64,000 nt of DNA from Williamsia maris. GTDB taxonomy: Bacteria > Actinomycetota > Actinomycetes > Mycobacteriales > Mycobacteriaceae. The position numbers and the translations under genes were made by a program. The notes below the pieces were generated by a model. The model made no database searches, had not been told where the DNA came from, and saw only the letters and a program-made list of their open reading frames with translations. Numbering within the stretch: position 1 is the first letter of the stretch; every line of letters starts with the position of its first letter. Below, piece after piece: positions 16,775 through 24,462 of this stretch. Where the stretch lies: NCBI RefSeq assembly GCF_024171815.1, contig NZ_JAMTCJ010000003.1, forward strand, positions 930,001 to 994,000, in the 5' to 3' direction.

Positions 16775-18361
16775 TCAGGCCGAGGGCAGGTACTCCGCGC
16801 GCAGTTGCTTCTTGAGCAGCTTGCCCGCCTCGGTCCGCGGCAACTGCGCGACGAAGTCGACGCTGCGGGGACACTTGAACGTGGCGATGTGCGACCGGCA
16901 GTGCGCGATGAGTACAGCCGCGAGATCGTCTGTGGCCGAATCGGGATCGACGAGCTGGATCACCGCGCGGACCTCTTCGCCGAGGTCGTCGTGGGGCACG
17001 CCGATCACCGCGGCATCGAGGACGGCGGGGTGCTCGATGAGGACGTTCTCGGCTTCCTGCGGGTAGATGTTCACGCCACCGGAGATGATGAGGAACGACG
17101 ACCGATCGGTCAGGTACAGGTATCCGTCGGCATCGAGACGACCGACGTCACCGACACTGCGCCACCCGTCGGAATTGGTGGTCTCCTGCTCCTTGGTCTG
17201 GTCACCGAGGTAGGAGAACGGCGGCGAGTTCTCCGCCCAGATCGCCCCGACCTCGCCCACCGGCAGTTCGACACCCTCGTCGTCGCAGATGTGCAGGGTG
17301 CCTATCAGCGACTTGCCGACCGAGCCCGGGTGGGCGAGCCAGTCGTCGGCGCCGATGAAGGTGAACCCGGCCAACTCCGACGACGACCAGTACTCGAAGA
17401 CGATGGGGCCCCACCAGTCGATCATCGCGCGCTTCACCTCGATCGGGCACGGGGCCGCGGCGTGGACGACACCGGCGAGACTGGACACGTCGAACGACAG
17501 TCGTTGCTGCTCGGGAAGTTTCAGCATGCGGACGAACATCGTCGGGACGAACTGACCCGTCTGGACCTTGTACGTCTCGATCGCACGCAACGCCTCGACC
17601 GGGTCGAACCGTTCCATGACCACGACCGTGCCGCCGAGGCGCAACGCTCCCATGGACCAGCCGATGGGTGCCGAGTGGTAGAGCGGCGCCGGCGACAGGT
17701 AGACCGTTCCCTCCTGCGCGCCGATTCCCCGGAGGAACAGCACGAGGGGGTCGGCCTCCGCCGGTACCGGGTCATCGGCGAGCGGGCGTCGGATTCCCTT
17801 GGGACGCCCGGTGGTCCCGGAGGAGTACTGCAGCAGGTCACCTTCGCCGGTGGCCGTCGGGATGGTGGTGTCGGCCGACGCCAGCTCGGTGTCGTAGTCG
17901 CGGTACCCGTCGATCGCGCCGAACTGCGCGAGGCGATGTGTCACCGTGGGGACGAGGTCGTCGGTCAGCTGGGACGATGCGTCGAGGTTCGCGCTGGCGA
18001 CGAGTACCTGTGCGGCACAGTCGTTCACGATGTAGGCGATCTCGTGCGCGGTGAGGTGACGATTCACCGGGGTGAAGTAGAACCCGCCGAGACGGCAGGC
18101 CCAGAACACCTCGTGGAAGCGGTGCGAGTTCTCCGACAGCATCGCGACGACGTCGCCGCGCTGCAGCCCGTAGGACGTGAACAGGTTGGCCAGTCGCACC
18201 GCGCGGTCGGCGAGCTCGGCGTAGGTGGTCGTGACACCAGAACCGGCCATGACGACGGCGACACGATCCGGATCCGACGCCGCCCAGGTCACGGGGTTGT
18301 TGGTCCAGCCGCCGAGCGGGGTTTCGGGGGTGGCAGCGTCAGGTGCGGATTCGTCGGCCAT
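16775..18361 (-). CDS. Acyl-CoA synthetase (AMP-forming, FadD type)
   Basis: A 528-residue ANL-superfamily ligase that activates a carboxylate as acyl-AMP and then thioesterifies CoA. Motifs in order are the phosphate loop YSSGTTGRPKG, VFEYWSSSELAG in the substrate domain, the adenylation aspartate region GWRSVGDVGRLDADGYL, and the C-terminal catalytic lysine in TEAGKLLKKQL. The ATG at 18361 has AAGGAG 13 nt upstream, a long but acceptable spacing. It lies 94 bp downstream of mftD but has its own palindromic operator, so it is probably a separate unit. The substrate class (fatty acid, sterol side chain or aromatic acid) is not determinable. Confidence 0.88.
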   Translation of the reverse strand: MADESAPDAATPETPLGGWTNNPVTWAASDPDRVAVVMAGSGVTTTYAELADRAVRLANLFTSYGLQRGDVVAMLSENSHRFHEVFWACRLGGFYFTPVNRHLTAHEIAYIVNDCAAQVLVASANLDASSQLTDDLVPTVTHRLAQFGAIDGYRDYDTELASADTTIPTATGEGDLLQYSSGTTGRPKGIRRPLADDPVPAEADPLVLFLRGIGAQEGTVYLSPAPLYHSAPIGWSMGALRLGGTVVVMERFDPVEALRAIETYKVQTGQFVPTMFVRMLKLPEQQRLSFDVSSLAGVVHAAAPCPIEVKRAMIDWWGPIVFEYWSSSELAGFTFIGADDWLAHPGSVGKSLIGTLHICDDEGVELPVGEVGAIWAENSPPFSYLGDQTKEQETTNSDGWRSVGDVGRLDADGYLYLTDRSSFLIISGGVNIYPQEAENVLIEHPAVLDAAVIGVPHDDLGEEVRAVIQLVDPDSATDDLAAVLIAHCRSHIATFKCPRSVDFVAQLPRTEAGKLLKKQLRAEYLPSA

Positions 18362-18395
18362 CGGTGTCGGGGCTCCTTTGCCACAGTCGAGTCGT

Positions 18396-18421
18396 TGGAA
18401 CAAATGTCAATATATGTCCCA
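18396..18421. promoter_or_regulatory. Imperfect 26-bp palindrome upstream of the acyl-CoA synthetase
   Basis: On the minus strand TGGGACA and TGTTCCA (one mismatch) flank an AT-rich 12-bp centre, 35 bp upstream of the ATG at 18361. Nine of thirteen base pairs are symmetric. Size, AT content and position fit a TetR-type operator over the promoter. Confidence 0.5.
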
Positions 18422-18455
18422 ACTGCTCAGTAGTCCAGAGCGATCGCTCGGTTGT

Positions 18456-19643
18456 CTATGCGGTGGTCACCCCGAAACGCTTCTCGAAGCCGTCGGGGAT
18501 GATGATGTCGTCGCGAGAGAGTTCGTGGATGCTTTTGCGGCCCAATCCCATCAGGGCGGAGTCGATGCCGCCGCGCAGGATGTCGAGGACGTTCTCGACG
18601 CCGGCCTGTCCGTTCGCGGCGAGTCCCCAGAGGTAGGCACGGCCGATCATGACGGCGTCGGCGCCGAGGGCGAGGGCTTTGACGACGTCGCTGCCGCGGC
18701 GGATGCCGCCGTCGAGCAGGACCTGCATGTCGGTGCCGACGGCGTCGGCGATCGGACCGAGCATCCGGATCGTGGCCGGGGTGCCGTCGAGGTTGTTGCC
18801 GCCGTGGTTCGACACCGACAGCGCGGTGGCCCCGATGTCCCGGGCACGTTTGGCGTCGTCGAGGCGCGTGATGCCCTTGACCATGAACGGTCCTCCCCAC
18901 TGTTCGCGGAGCCAGGCGAGGTCCTCCCAGGACGGTGGCGCGGTCTGCATCCACTGCCCGTAGGCCCCGAAGAACGTCGGCCCGGTCTGTCCCTTGTCGA
19001 CGACGTTGGGGGCCGTGAGGTCGGGGATGATGGGCTTGCCCTTGTTGAACCAGTCCCACGCGTAGCGCGGCTTGACCGCGATCTCCGGGGCCAGCTTGAG
19101 CAGCGCCTTGAGGTCGACCTTCTCCGGGATCTCCGGGCTGCCCCAATCGCGACCCATCGAGAACGACCAGTCGGTCGTCACGATGAGTCCCTTCGCACCC
19201 GCAGCTCGAGCACGCTCGGCACGTTTGAGGATGTCCTCGCGGGAGTTGAGCCAGTAGATCTGGAAGAACGTCTGCGGGTTCGCGGCCGCGACATCCTCGA
19301 CCGGCTTGGACGCAAAGCTGCTCAACCCCATGGCCGTTCCGCGTGCCGCGGAAGCACGGGCGACCGCGACCTCACCGTCCTTGTCGACGGCCTGGACCCC
19401 GGTCGGCGAGATCATCACCGGAAGCGAGATCTCCTGGCCCATGATCGACGTCGACAGCTCCCGCTCGGCATGCGCGCCCACGACGTGCGGTGCGAAGCCG
19501 ATCTCACCGAACGCCTCGACGTTGTCCTGCAGCGTGATGCCTTTCTCGCTGCCGGCGACAAGTGCGGAGTACACAGATCTGGGCAGGCGTTTCTTCGCCC
19601 GACGCTGCGCTTCGAGGACAGTCTCGAACCAGGGGTTGGCCAT
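18456..19643 (-). CDS. mftD: Mycofactocin system protein MftD
   Basis: A 395-residue FMN-dependent enzyme of the lactate-dehydrogenase/glycolate-oxidase fold. In mycofactocin synthesis MftD oxidatively deaminates AHDP to pre-mycofactocin, creating the redox-active alpha-keto amide. The N-terminus MANPWFETVLEAQRRAKKRL is characteristic of MftD. FMN-phosphate binding is visible in LLDGGIRRGSDVVKALALGA and MIGR. The catalytic His loop reads SNHGGNNLDG, with N-N where classical alpha-hydroxyacid oxidases have R-Q, consistent with a different substrate. It follows mftC by 48 bp in the mftABCD order, and mftE does not follow it here. Confidence 0.95.
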   Translation of the reverse strand: MANPWFETVLEAQRRAKKRLPRSVYSALVAGSEKGITLQDNVEAFGEIGFAPHVVGAHAERELSTSIMGQEISLPVMISPTGVQAVDKDGEVAVARASAARGTAMGLSSFASKPVEDVAAANPQTFFQIYWLNSREDILKRAERARAAGAKGLIVTTDWSFSMGRDWGSPEIPEKVDLKALLKLAPEIAVKPRYAWDWFNKGKPIIPDLTAPNVVDKGQTGPTFFGAYGQWMQTAPPSWEDLAWLREQWGGPFMVKGITRLDDAKRARDIGATALSVSNHGGNNLDGTPATIRMLGPIADAVGTDMQVLLDGGIRRGSDVVKALALGADAVMIGRAYLWGLAANGQAGVENVLDILRGGIDSALMGLGRKSIHELSRDDIIIPDGFEKRFGVTTA

Positions 19644-19691
19644 GGGGGTTCAACTACTTTCGTGAGGGATCAGATGTCGACGCGGCGGGCG

Positions 19692-20906
19692 TCAGACGGG
19701 GGCGAACCCTGCGAGGGGGTTCTCGTCGCAGTCACGCGACGGGGGCCGTGTCATCAAGGTCAGGGGCACGCCGCGGGAGTGGTCCTTGTTGGCCGTCGGT
19801 GCGGTGCGCTCGCCGGCGAGCAAAGCCTCGCCGAAACCCTGCACGCATTCGGGGTCGGGACCCGCCAGTGGCAGTCCGGTGAAGAACTTCGCCGCCATGC
19901 AGCCACCGCGGCAGGCATCGAAGTGCGCACACTTGGTGCACGCGCCCGCGTTCTGCGGCTCACGGAGCTCGAGGAACAGCTCCGACTGCTGCCAGATGGT
20001 CTGAAAACCGCCGTCGGACTGGATGTTCCCGGCGAGGAAGTTCTCGTGGATCGCGAACGGGCACGCATACACGTCACCGATCGGATCGATCAGACACACG
20101 ACGCGGCCCGCGCCACACAGGTTGAGGCCGGGGAGCCCACCCGAACCCGGCTCCGCGAACGCCGCGAGGTGGAAGAACGAGTCACCGGTCAGCACACCCT
20201 CACCGTTCGCGACGAGCCAGTCGTAGAGCTCGCGCTGTTGTCCTGGCAGTGGATGCAGGTCATCCCACACATCCGCGCCGCGTCCCGACGGACGCAGACG
20301 CGTGATGCGCAGCGTCGCACCGAAGTTGTCGGCCAGCGCCTTGAACTCGTCGAGTTGGGACACGTTGTGACGGGTCACCACCACTGAGATCTTCGCGTCG
20401 GCAAACCCCGCATCCGCAAGGTTCTGCAACGCTTTGATCGCCATGTCGAACGAACCCGGCCCGCGCACAGCGTCGTTGACCTCCGCGGTGGCACCGTCGA
20501 GGGAGATCTGCACATCCACGTAGTCCGACGCCGCCAACCGCTGGGCGACCGCTTTGTCGATCTTCAACCCGTTGGTGGAGAACTTCACCCCCACCTGATG
20601 GCTCGTGGCGTAATCGACCAGCTCCCAGAAGTCCGGACGCACCGTCGGCTCACCACCACCGATGTTCACATAGAACACCTGCATCCGCTGCAACTCATCG
20701 ATGATCGCCTTGCACTGCGCGGTGTCGAGCTCGCGCGGGTCACGCTTACCCGACGACGACAGGCAGTGCACACACGACAGATTGCAGGCGTACGTCAACT
20801 CCCACGTCAAACAGATCGGGGCATCGAGCCCCTTCTCGAACTGATCGACGAGACGGCCCACCGCCGGCGGCGGAGACGAGGCGGGACGGTCGAGCGTGGT
20901 GGTCAT
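19692..20906 (-). CDS. mftC: Mycofactocin radical SAM maturase MftC
   Basis: A 404-residue radical SAM/SPASM enzyme that oxidatively decarboxylates the C-terminal tyrosine of MftA and then crosslinks Val and Tyr. The [4Fe-4S] motif CNLSCVHC gives Cys41, Cys45 and Cys48. GGGEPT follows as the SAM-binding loop. The SPASM domain has the auxiliary-cluster cysteines CGAGRVVCLIDPIGDVYAC and CTKCAHFDACRGGC. The ATG at 20906 has AGGAG 7 nt upstream. Upstream in-frame codons overlap mftB and are not used. It sits 8 nt after mftB, so it is cotranslated with its peptide chaperone. Confidence 0.97.
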   Translation of the reverse strand: MTTTLDRPASSPPPAVGRLVDQFEKGLDAPICLTWELTYACNLSCVHCLSSSGKRDPRELDTAQCKAIIDELQRMQVFYVNIGGGEPTVRPDFWELVDYATSHQVGVKFSTNGLKIDKAVAQRLAASDYVDVQISLDGATAEVNDAVRGPGSFDMAIKALQNLADAGFADAKISVVVTRHNVSQLDEFKALADNFGATLRITRLRPSGRGADVWDDLHPLPGQQRELYDWLVANGEGVLTGDSFFHLAAFAEPGSGGLPGLNLCGAGRVVCLIDPIGDVYACPFAIHENFLAGNIQSDGGFQTIWQQSELFLELREPQNAGACTKCAHFDACRGGCMAAKFFTGLPLAGPDPECVQGFGEALLAGERTAPTANKDHSRGVPLTLMTRPPSRDCDENPLAGFAPV

Positions 20907-20914
20907 GCGGACTC

Positions 20915-21244
20915 CTACGGTGCCGGGGTGGGGACGATGGTCTCCGAGCGCGCCAGCGACCGCAGCGCGTCGAGATACATCGGTTGGTCGGCCGCGCCGA
21001 TGCCGGAGGCGTCCAACGCGGCGTGTGCGCTGGGGTGGTCGGCGAGGGAGCGGACCAGATCGACGACGATCAGGTTCTTGAGGAACGACAGCTTGCGCGT
21101 CCCGAAGTGATACAGCAGGGCACCGAACGGTTCCGGGCGCAGGGCCACGCTCGGGTTGAGCACCCACGCGGCCGAAGCGTCGAACACCCTCGGACCATCC
21201 GTGGCACCAGTGGTGTCCGACGTCTCGGCCGTGTCGACGCTCAT
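20915..21244 (-). CDS. mftB: Mycofactocin precursor-peptide chaperone MftB
   Basis: A 109-residue PqqD-like RiPP recognition element that binds MftA and presents it to MftC. The recognisable core runs from WVLNPSVALRPEPFGALLYHF through TRKLSFLKNLIVVDLVRSL (the winged beta-sheet plus helices). The N-terminal 35 residues (SVDTAETSDTTGATDG) are low-complexity and probably disordered. The ATG at 21244 lies 1 nt after the mftA stop codon, indicating tight coupling, and mftC begins 8 nt downstream. Confidence 0.95.
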   Translation of the reverse strand: MSVDTAETSDTTGATDGPRVFDASAAWVLNPSVALRPEPFGALLYHFGTRKLSFLKNLIVVDLVRSLADHPSAHAALDASGIGAADQPMYLDALRSLARSETIVPTPAP

Positions 21245-21245
21245 G

Positions 21246-21368
21246 TCAGTAGACGCCGCACATACCGTCGATCGAGACCTCTTCGACAAGGCTCTCGGTG
21301 ACCAGCTCGGCAGAATCGCCGACGGGCGCGGTGACGTCGGTGGACGGGGTGGAGGTGTTCTCGGCCAT
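21246..21368 (-). CDS. mftA: Mycofactocin precursor peptide MftA
   Basis: A 40-residue ribosomal precursor. The C-terminal core IDGMCGVY is the invariant family ending, and the last Val-Tyr pair is what MftC and MftD convert into the cofactor. The leader TESLVEEVSIDG is the MftB-binding part, and the first 20 residues are variable and Thr/Ser-rich. The ATG at 21368 has AGAGGA 6 nt upstream. It is the first gene of the cluster, divergent from mftM over a 262-bp spacer that contains several CCGNNCGG boxes. Confidence 0.96.
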   Translation of the reverse strand: MAENTSTPSTDVTAPVGDSAELVTESLVEEVSIDGMCGVY

Positions 21369-21630
21369 GATGGTCCTCTCGATCGGGCTGTGATGTGCGC
21401 TCAGACTAGGAGCGTTCGATCGGCCTGCGGGTCCGTCCGGGCACCGAACCCACCGTTCGGAACGCCGACCCACCCGATCGGGTAGGTGACCCACCCGCCA
21501 CCAGGCCGCGATCGACCATCGAGCCGGTCGGACTCCGTCCGGACCCGCGCACTCGACGGGACGGTGAACCTACCGTCGGTAGAACGGCTGGAGCGCAACA
21601 GCTCAGGCTCTTCACAGAAGTGAGACGGAC
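21369..21630. promoter_or_regulatory. mftA-mftM divergent promoter region with CCGNNCGG boxes
   Basis: This 262-bp spacer has no gene. It contains CCGTCCGG (21433-21440), CCGTTCGG (21453-21460) and CCGATCGG (21474-21481), starting 20 and 21 bp apart, and two further boxes at 21524-21531 and 21535-21542. The first lies in GTCCGTCCGGGCA (21431-21443), which matches 12 of 13 bases of the site upstream of the alcohol dehydrogenase at 25718-25730. The ACCCACCC words at 21469 and 21490 flank the third box. Helically phased sites suggest cooperative binding by one regulator. Confidence 0.5.
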
Positions 21631-22479
21631 GTGACGCTCACCGCACCCCCGGTCGCTCGTCGGCTCGACTCCTTCGCCCCGACACCGCCCGGCGTCTGGG
21701 ACCGTGGCGCCGTCCACGTTCGTCGCGACCGCGGCCGGCGCACCGGATCGATCGACGCGCGACGCCACGGGGACGACATCCTGCTGCGGCACAACCTGAC
21801 CGGAGCCCATCTGTCAGACAGCCTGGTCGGCCGCACCACATCGGCGATCGCGGATGCGGGCGGCGGACGGGCCGAGTTCGAGGTCGCGATGGTGGGGTTG
21901 GTCCGGACCACCATCGACGATCCGGGCGAGGCCTGGACGGCGTTCTACCGCAACTCGCTGGACGAGTTGCTCAGCGGCGCCGCCCCGTTCGCCCCCATCC
22001 ACGAACGCGCCATCGCGACCGTGGTCGGATCGGTGCTCGACCTCGGCTCGTGCTTCGGCTTCTTCCCCCTGCGCATGGCGGCCGCCGATCCGACCCGAAG
22101 GGTGGTCGCCACCGATCTGCACGCTGACACCATGGCTCTGCTCGACGCCGTCGCCCCGCGTCTGGGCGTCACGATCGAGACCGTCCCGTGCGACGCCGCG
22201 TCGCTCCCGTTCCCGGACAGGTCGTTCGACACCGTCACCGCGCTGCATCTGCTCGAGCACGTGGACCGCGCGACGGGGCGCCGCGTGCTCGCCGAGGCGT
22301 GTCGCGTCGCCCGGCAGCGGGTCATCGTCGCGGTCCCCTACGAGACCGAACCCGCCGCCTGCCACGGACACGTGCGGTGCTTCGACCGCTCCGAGCTGCA
22401 CTGTGCCGGTCTCGAACTCGGCCACGACTTCCTCGTCACCGACCACCACGGCGGGTGGCTCACGATCGACGTGGGGTGA
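21631..22479 (+). CDS. mftM: Mycofactocin-associated SAM methyltransferase (MftM type)
   Basis: A 282-residue class I methyltransferase. The SAM loop is VLDLGSCFGFFPL (about 130-142), followed by VVATDLHADTM (motif II), VPCDAASLPFPDRSFDTVTALHLLEHV (here the D.VTALH.LEH motif) and a C-terminal Rossmann half with CHGHVRCFDRSEL. Location directly divergent from mftA and overall length fit MftM, which O-methylates the second glucose of the oligosaccharide chain on mycofactocin. The GTG at 21631 has GAGACGG upstream. It ends 9 bp from the convergent response regulator. The call rests on context plus family, because many actinobacterial methyltransferases share these motifs. Confidence 0.8.
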   Translation: MTLTAPPVARRLDSFAPTPPGVWDRGAVHVRRDRGRRTGSIDARRHGDDILLRHNLTGAHLSDSLVGRTTSAIADAGGGRAEFEVAMVGLVRTTIDDPGEAWTAFYRNSLDELLSGAAPFAPIHERAIATVVGSVLDLGSCFGFFPLRMAAADPTRRVVATDLHADTMALLDAVAPRLGVTIETVPCDAASLPFPDRSFDTVTALHLLEHVDRATGRRVLAEACRVARQRVIVAVPYETEPAACHGHVRCFDRSELHCAGLELGHDFLVTDHHGGWLTIDVG

Positions 22480-22488
22480 GCCGACGGC

Positions 22489-23121
22489 TCAGATCAGGCC
22501 GGCCTTGCTGGCCTCGTAGACCGCCTCGGCGCGTCGTCGGACGCCCAGCTTCCGCATGATGTTGCTGACGTGGAATTTCGCGGTGGTCGCGGAGATGAAC
22601 AGCGACGAGCCGATCTGCGCGTTGGACAGTCCGGTCGCGAGGAGTTTGAGCACCTCGAGCTCCCGATCACTGAGCCGGTTGTCGGCGGTGGCCCCGCTGG
22701 TCAGCGACCGCACCATGGCCGACGCGCTGCGGGAGTCGAAGGCCGATTCACCGCGGGAGACGGCACGGATCGCCCGGACCAGCTCGGTCGTGTCCACGTC
22801 CTTGACGACGTAACCGCGCGCACCCGCGTGCACCGCCTCGACCACGAGGCGTTCGTCGAGCGACGTCGTCAGCACCAGCAGACCCATCAGCGGGTGCGAC
22901 CGGGACAGCTCGGCGCACAGCGCGAGCCCTTCGAAATCCGAACCGGCGGAGAGCTTCAGGTCGATCAGCACGACGTCTGGGACGAGGTGCCCGGCCACGA
23001 CGACCGCCTCTTCCTTGGTGGCGGCCTCGCCGACGATGGTCAGGTCGGGTTCGCGTTCGAGGACCGACCGCAACCCCTCACGCAGGATGGCGTGGTCGTC
23101 GACCAGCGCGATGGTCGTCAC
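22489..23121 (-). CDS. NarL/LuxR response regulator (MnoR/MadR-like)
   Basis: A 210-residue response regulator. The receiver has the acidic pair DDH at 8-10, phosphoacceptor Asp54 in VVLIDLKLS, Thr at LVLTT and Lys in VVKD. The GerE-type HTH is at about 145-205 with LSDRELEVLKLLATGLSNAQIG and ISATTAKFHVSNIMRKLGV. The GTG at 23121 overlaps the kinase stop (GTGA). The same kinase-regulator arrangement next to a methanol dehydrogenase gene is described in Mycobacterium smegmatis as MnoS/MnoR, a regulator of methylotrophic alcohol oxidation. The likely targets are the CCGNNCGG palindromes upstream of mno, the alcohol dehydrogenase and mftA (inference). Confidence 0.85.
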   Translation of the reverse strand: MTTIALVDDHAILREGLRSVLEREPDLTIVGEAATKEEAVVVAGHLVPDVVLIDLKLSAGSDFEGLALCAELSRSHPLMGLLVLTTSLDERLVVEAVHAGARGYVVKDVDTTELVRAIRAVSRGESAFDSRSASAMVRSLTSGATADNRLSDRELEVLKLLATGLSNAQIGSSLFISATTAKFHVSNIMRKLGVRRRAEAVYEASKAGLI

Positions 23122-24461
23122 GACGCGTCCTCGCCGTCGTGGACCTCGGGCCGTGCGGCCGTCAGCGGGATGGTGGCGACGACCCGGACGCCACCGAGAC
23201 GCGAACGCCGGACCCGGAACTCGCCGCCGGCGTCGGCGACCCGATCGGCCATGTTGACCAGTCCCCGATGCATGCCGCCGAGGTCACCGCGACGCGCGAC
23301 GCCGAGTACCGACCGCAACGCGCCGGGCTCACCGCACCCGTCGTCGTCGACGGCGAGGCTCACCTGATGGGTGTCGTAGCGGAGCTGGATGCGGGCGCGG
23401 GTCGCCTCGGCGTGCACCGCGGTGTTGAACAGCGCCTCCCCCGCGACCCGCAGCAGGGTGTGGTCGAGGTCGCCGGGCAGCTCGACCGGGGTACCCCCGA
23501 CATCGACGGTCACGGTCAGCTCACCGGGCATGTGCACCACGCCGAGCTGGGCCAACATGTCCGGTAGCGACGACTTGTGGTGGTCGGCAGAGTGTTCGAG
23601 AGCGTAGATGGCCGACCGCAACTGGTCGACGGCCCGGCGCGTCAGTTCCTTGGCGAGGTCGAGTCGTTCACGGCGCTCGTCGGCGGGGATGTCGTTGCGG
23701 CACACCTCGATCTGCATGCCCGCCGACAGCACGGCCTGCGTCACGCTGTCGTGCAGCTCACGGGCGATCCGGTGCCGCTCCTCGTCGAGGACCCGATTGC
23801 GTTGCGCGGCTCCGAGTTCGCGTTGGGTGGCCTCGAGCTCGGCGTTGCGCGACTCGAGATCGGCGGCGGTGCGTCGTGCGTGCTCGAGCACCGCCGAGTT
23901 CTGCAACGCGACCGCCGTCTGCGACGCCAGGATGCTGACGACCGCGGCGTCGGTGGCGTCGATCGGACGACGCGTCCACGCGGCGAGCGCCCCGACATGC
24001 CCACCGCCGAGGGCCAGTGGGACACAGACGAAACGGTTCTCGGCGACGACCTCGTCGGCGATGCGGGCCCGACGGATGTTGTCCAGCAGGTCGACGACGT
24101 CGTCGGGCAGCGGCGGCCCCTCGACATCGCCGACGAGATACGGGGTGCCGTCGGGGCCGAGGACGAGACACCGCGGACCGGCGTCGACGAACGTGCCGTC
24201 GGCGAGTGCGAACACCGCCCACTGGGCGTCGAGGTGCACCCGGGCGGCCTCGACCACCTCGCAGATGAGACGTTCGGGTCCGTCGGACGTGCGCACCAGC
24301 GCGCCGGCGATCAGCCCGAGCGACGAGAGTGTCCGCTCCAACCGCGCCGTCGCCCCGCGGTACTGCGGGTAGAACGTGGACTTACCGGTGCGCAGCCCGG
24401 TCAGCCGCGTGAGGTCGCTCTGGTCGGCCATCGCCGCCACGAGCTCGGAGACGTCGGCCAT
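23118..24461 (-). CDS. Sensor histidine kinase with GAF domain (MnoS/MadS-like)
   Basis: A 447-residue kinase with no transmembrane segment, so it is a cytoplasmic sensor. A GAF domain spans about 70-205 (WAVFALADGTFVDAG to ILASQTAVALQNS). A coiled coil follows (ADLESRNAELEATQRELGAA), then the HisKA_3 phosphoacceptor helix RHRIARELHDSVTQAV, and the HATPase DDDGCGEPGAL and GLVNMADRV near the C-terminus. The ATG at 24461 sits 1 nt after the alcohol dehydrogenase stop, and its own stop overlaps the regulator. Coupling to the dehydrogenase genes suggests it senses alcohol or redox state. Confidence 0.85.
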   Translation of the reverse strand: MADVSELVAAMADQSDLTRLTGLRTGKSTFYPQYRGATARLERTLSSLGLIAGALVRTSDGPERLICEVVEAARVHLDAQWAVFALADGTFVDAGPRCLVLGPDGTPYLVGDVEGPPLPDDVVDLLDNIRRARIADEVVAENRFVCVPLALGGGHVGALAAWTRRPIDATDAAVVSILASQTAVALQNSAVLEHARRTAADLESRNAELEATQRELGAAQRNRVLDEERHRIARELHDSVTQAVLSAGMQIEVCRNDIPADERRERLDLAKELTRRAVDQLRSAIYALEHSADHHKSSLPDMLAQLGVVHMPGELTVTVDVGGTPVELPGDLDHTLLRVAGEALFNTAVHAEATRARIQLRYDTHQVSLAVDDDGCGEPGALRSVLGVARRGDLGGMHRGLVNMADRVADAGGEFRVRRSRLGGVRVVATIPLTAARPEVHDGEDAS

Positions 24462-24462
24462 C

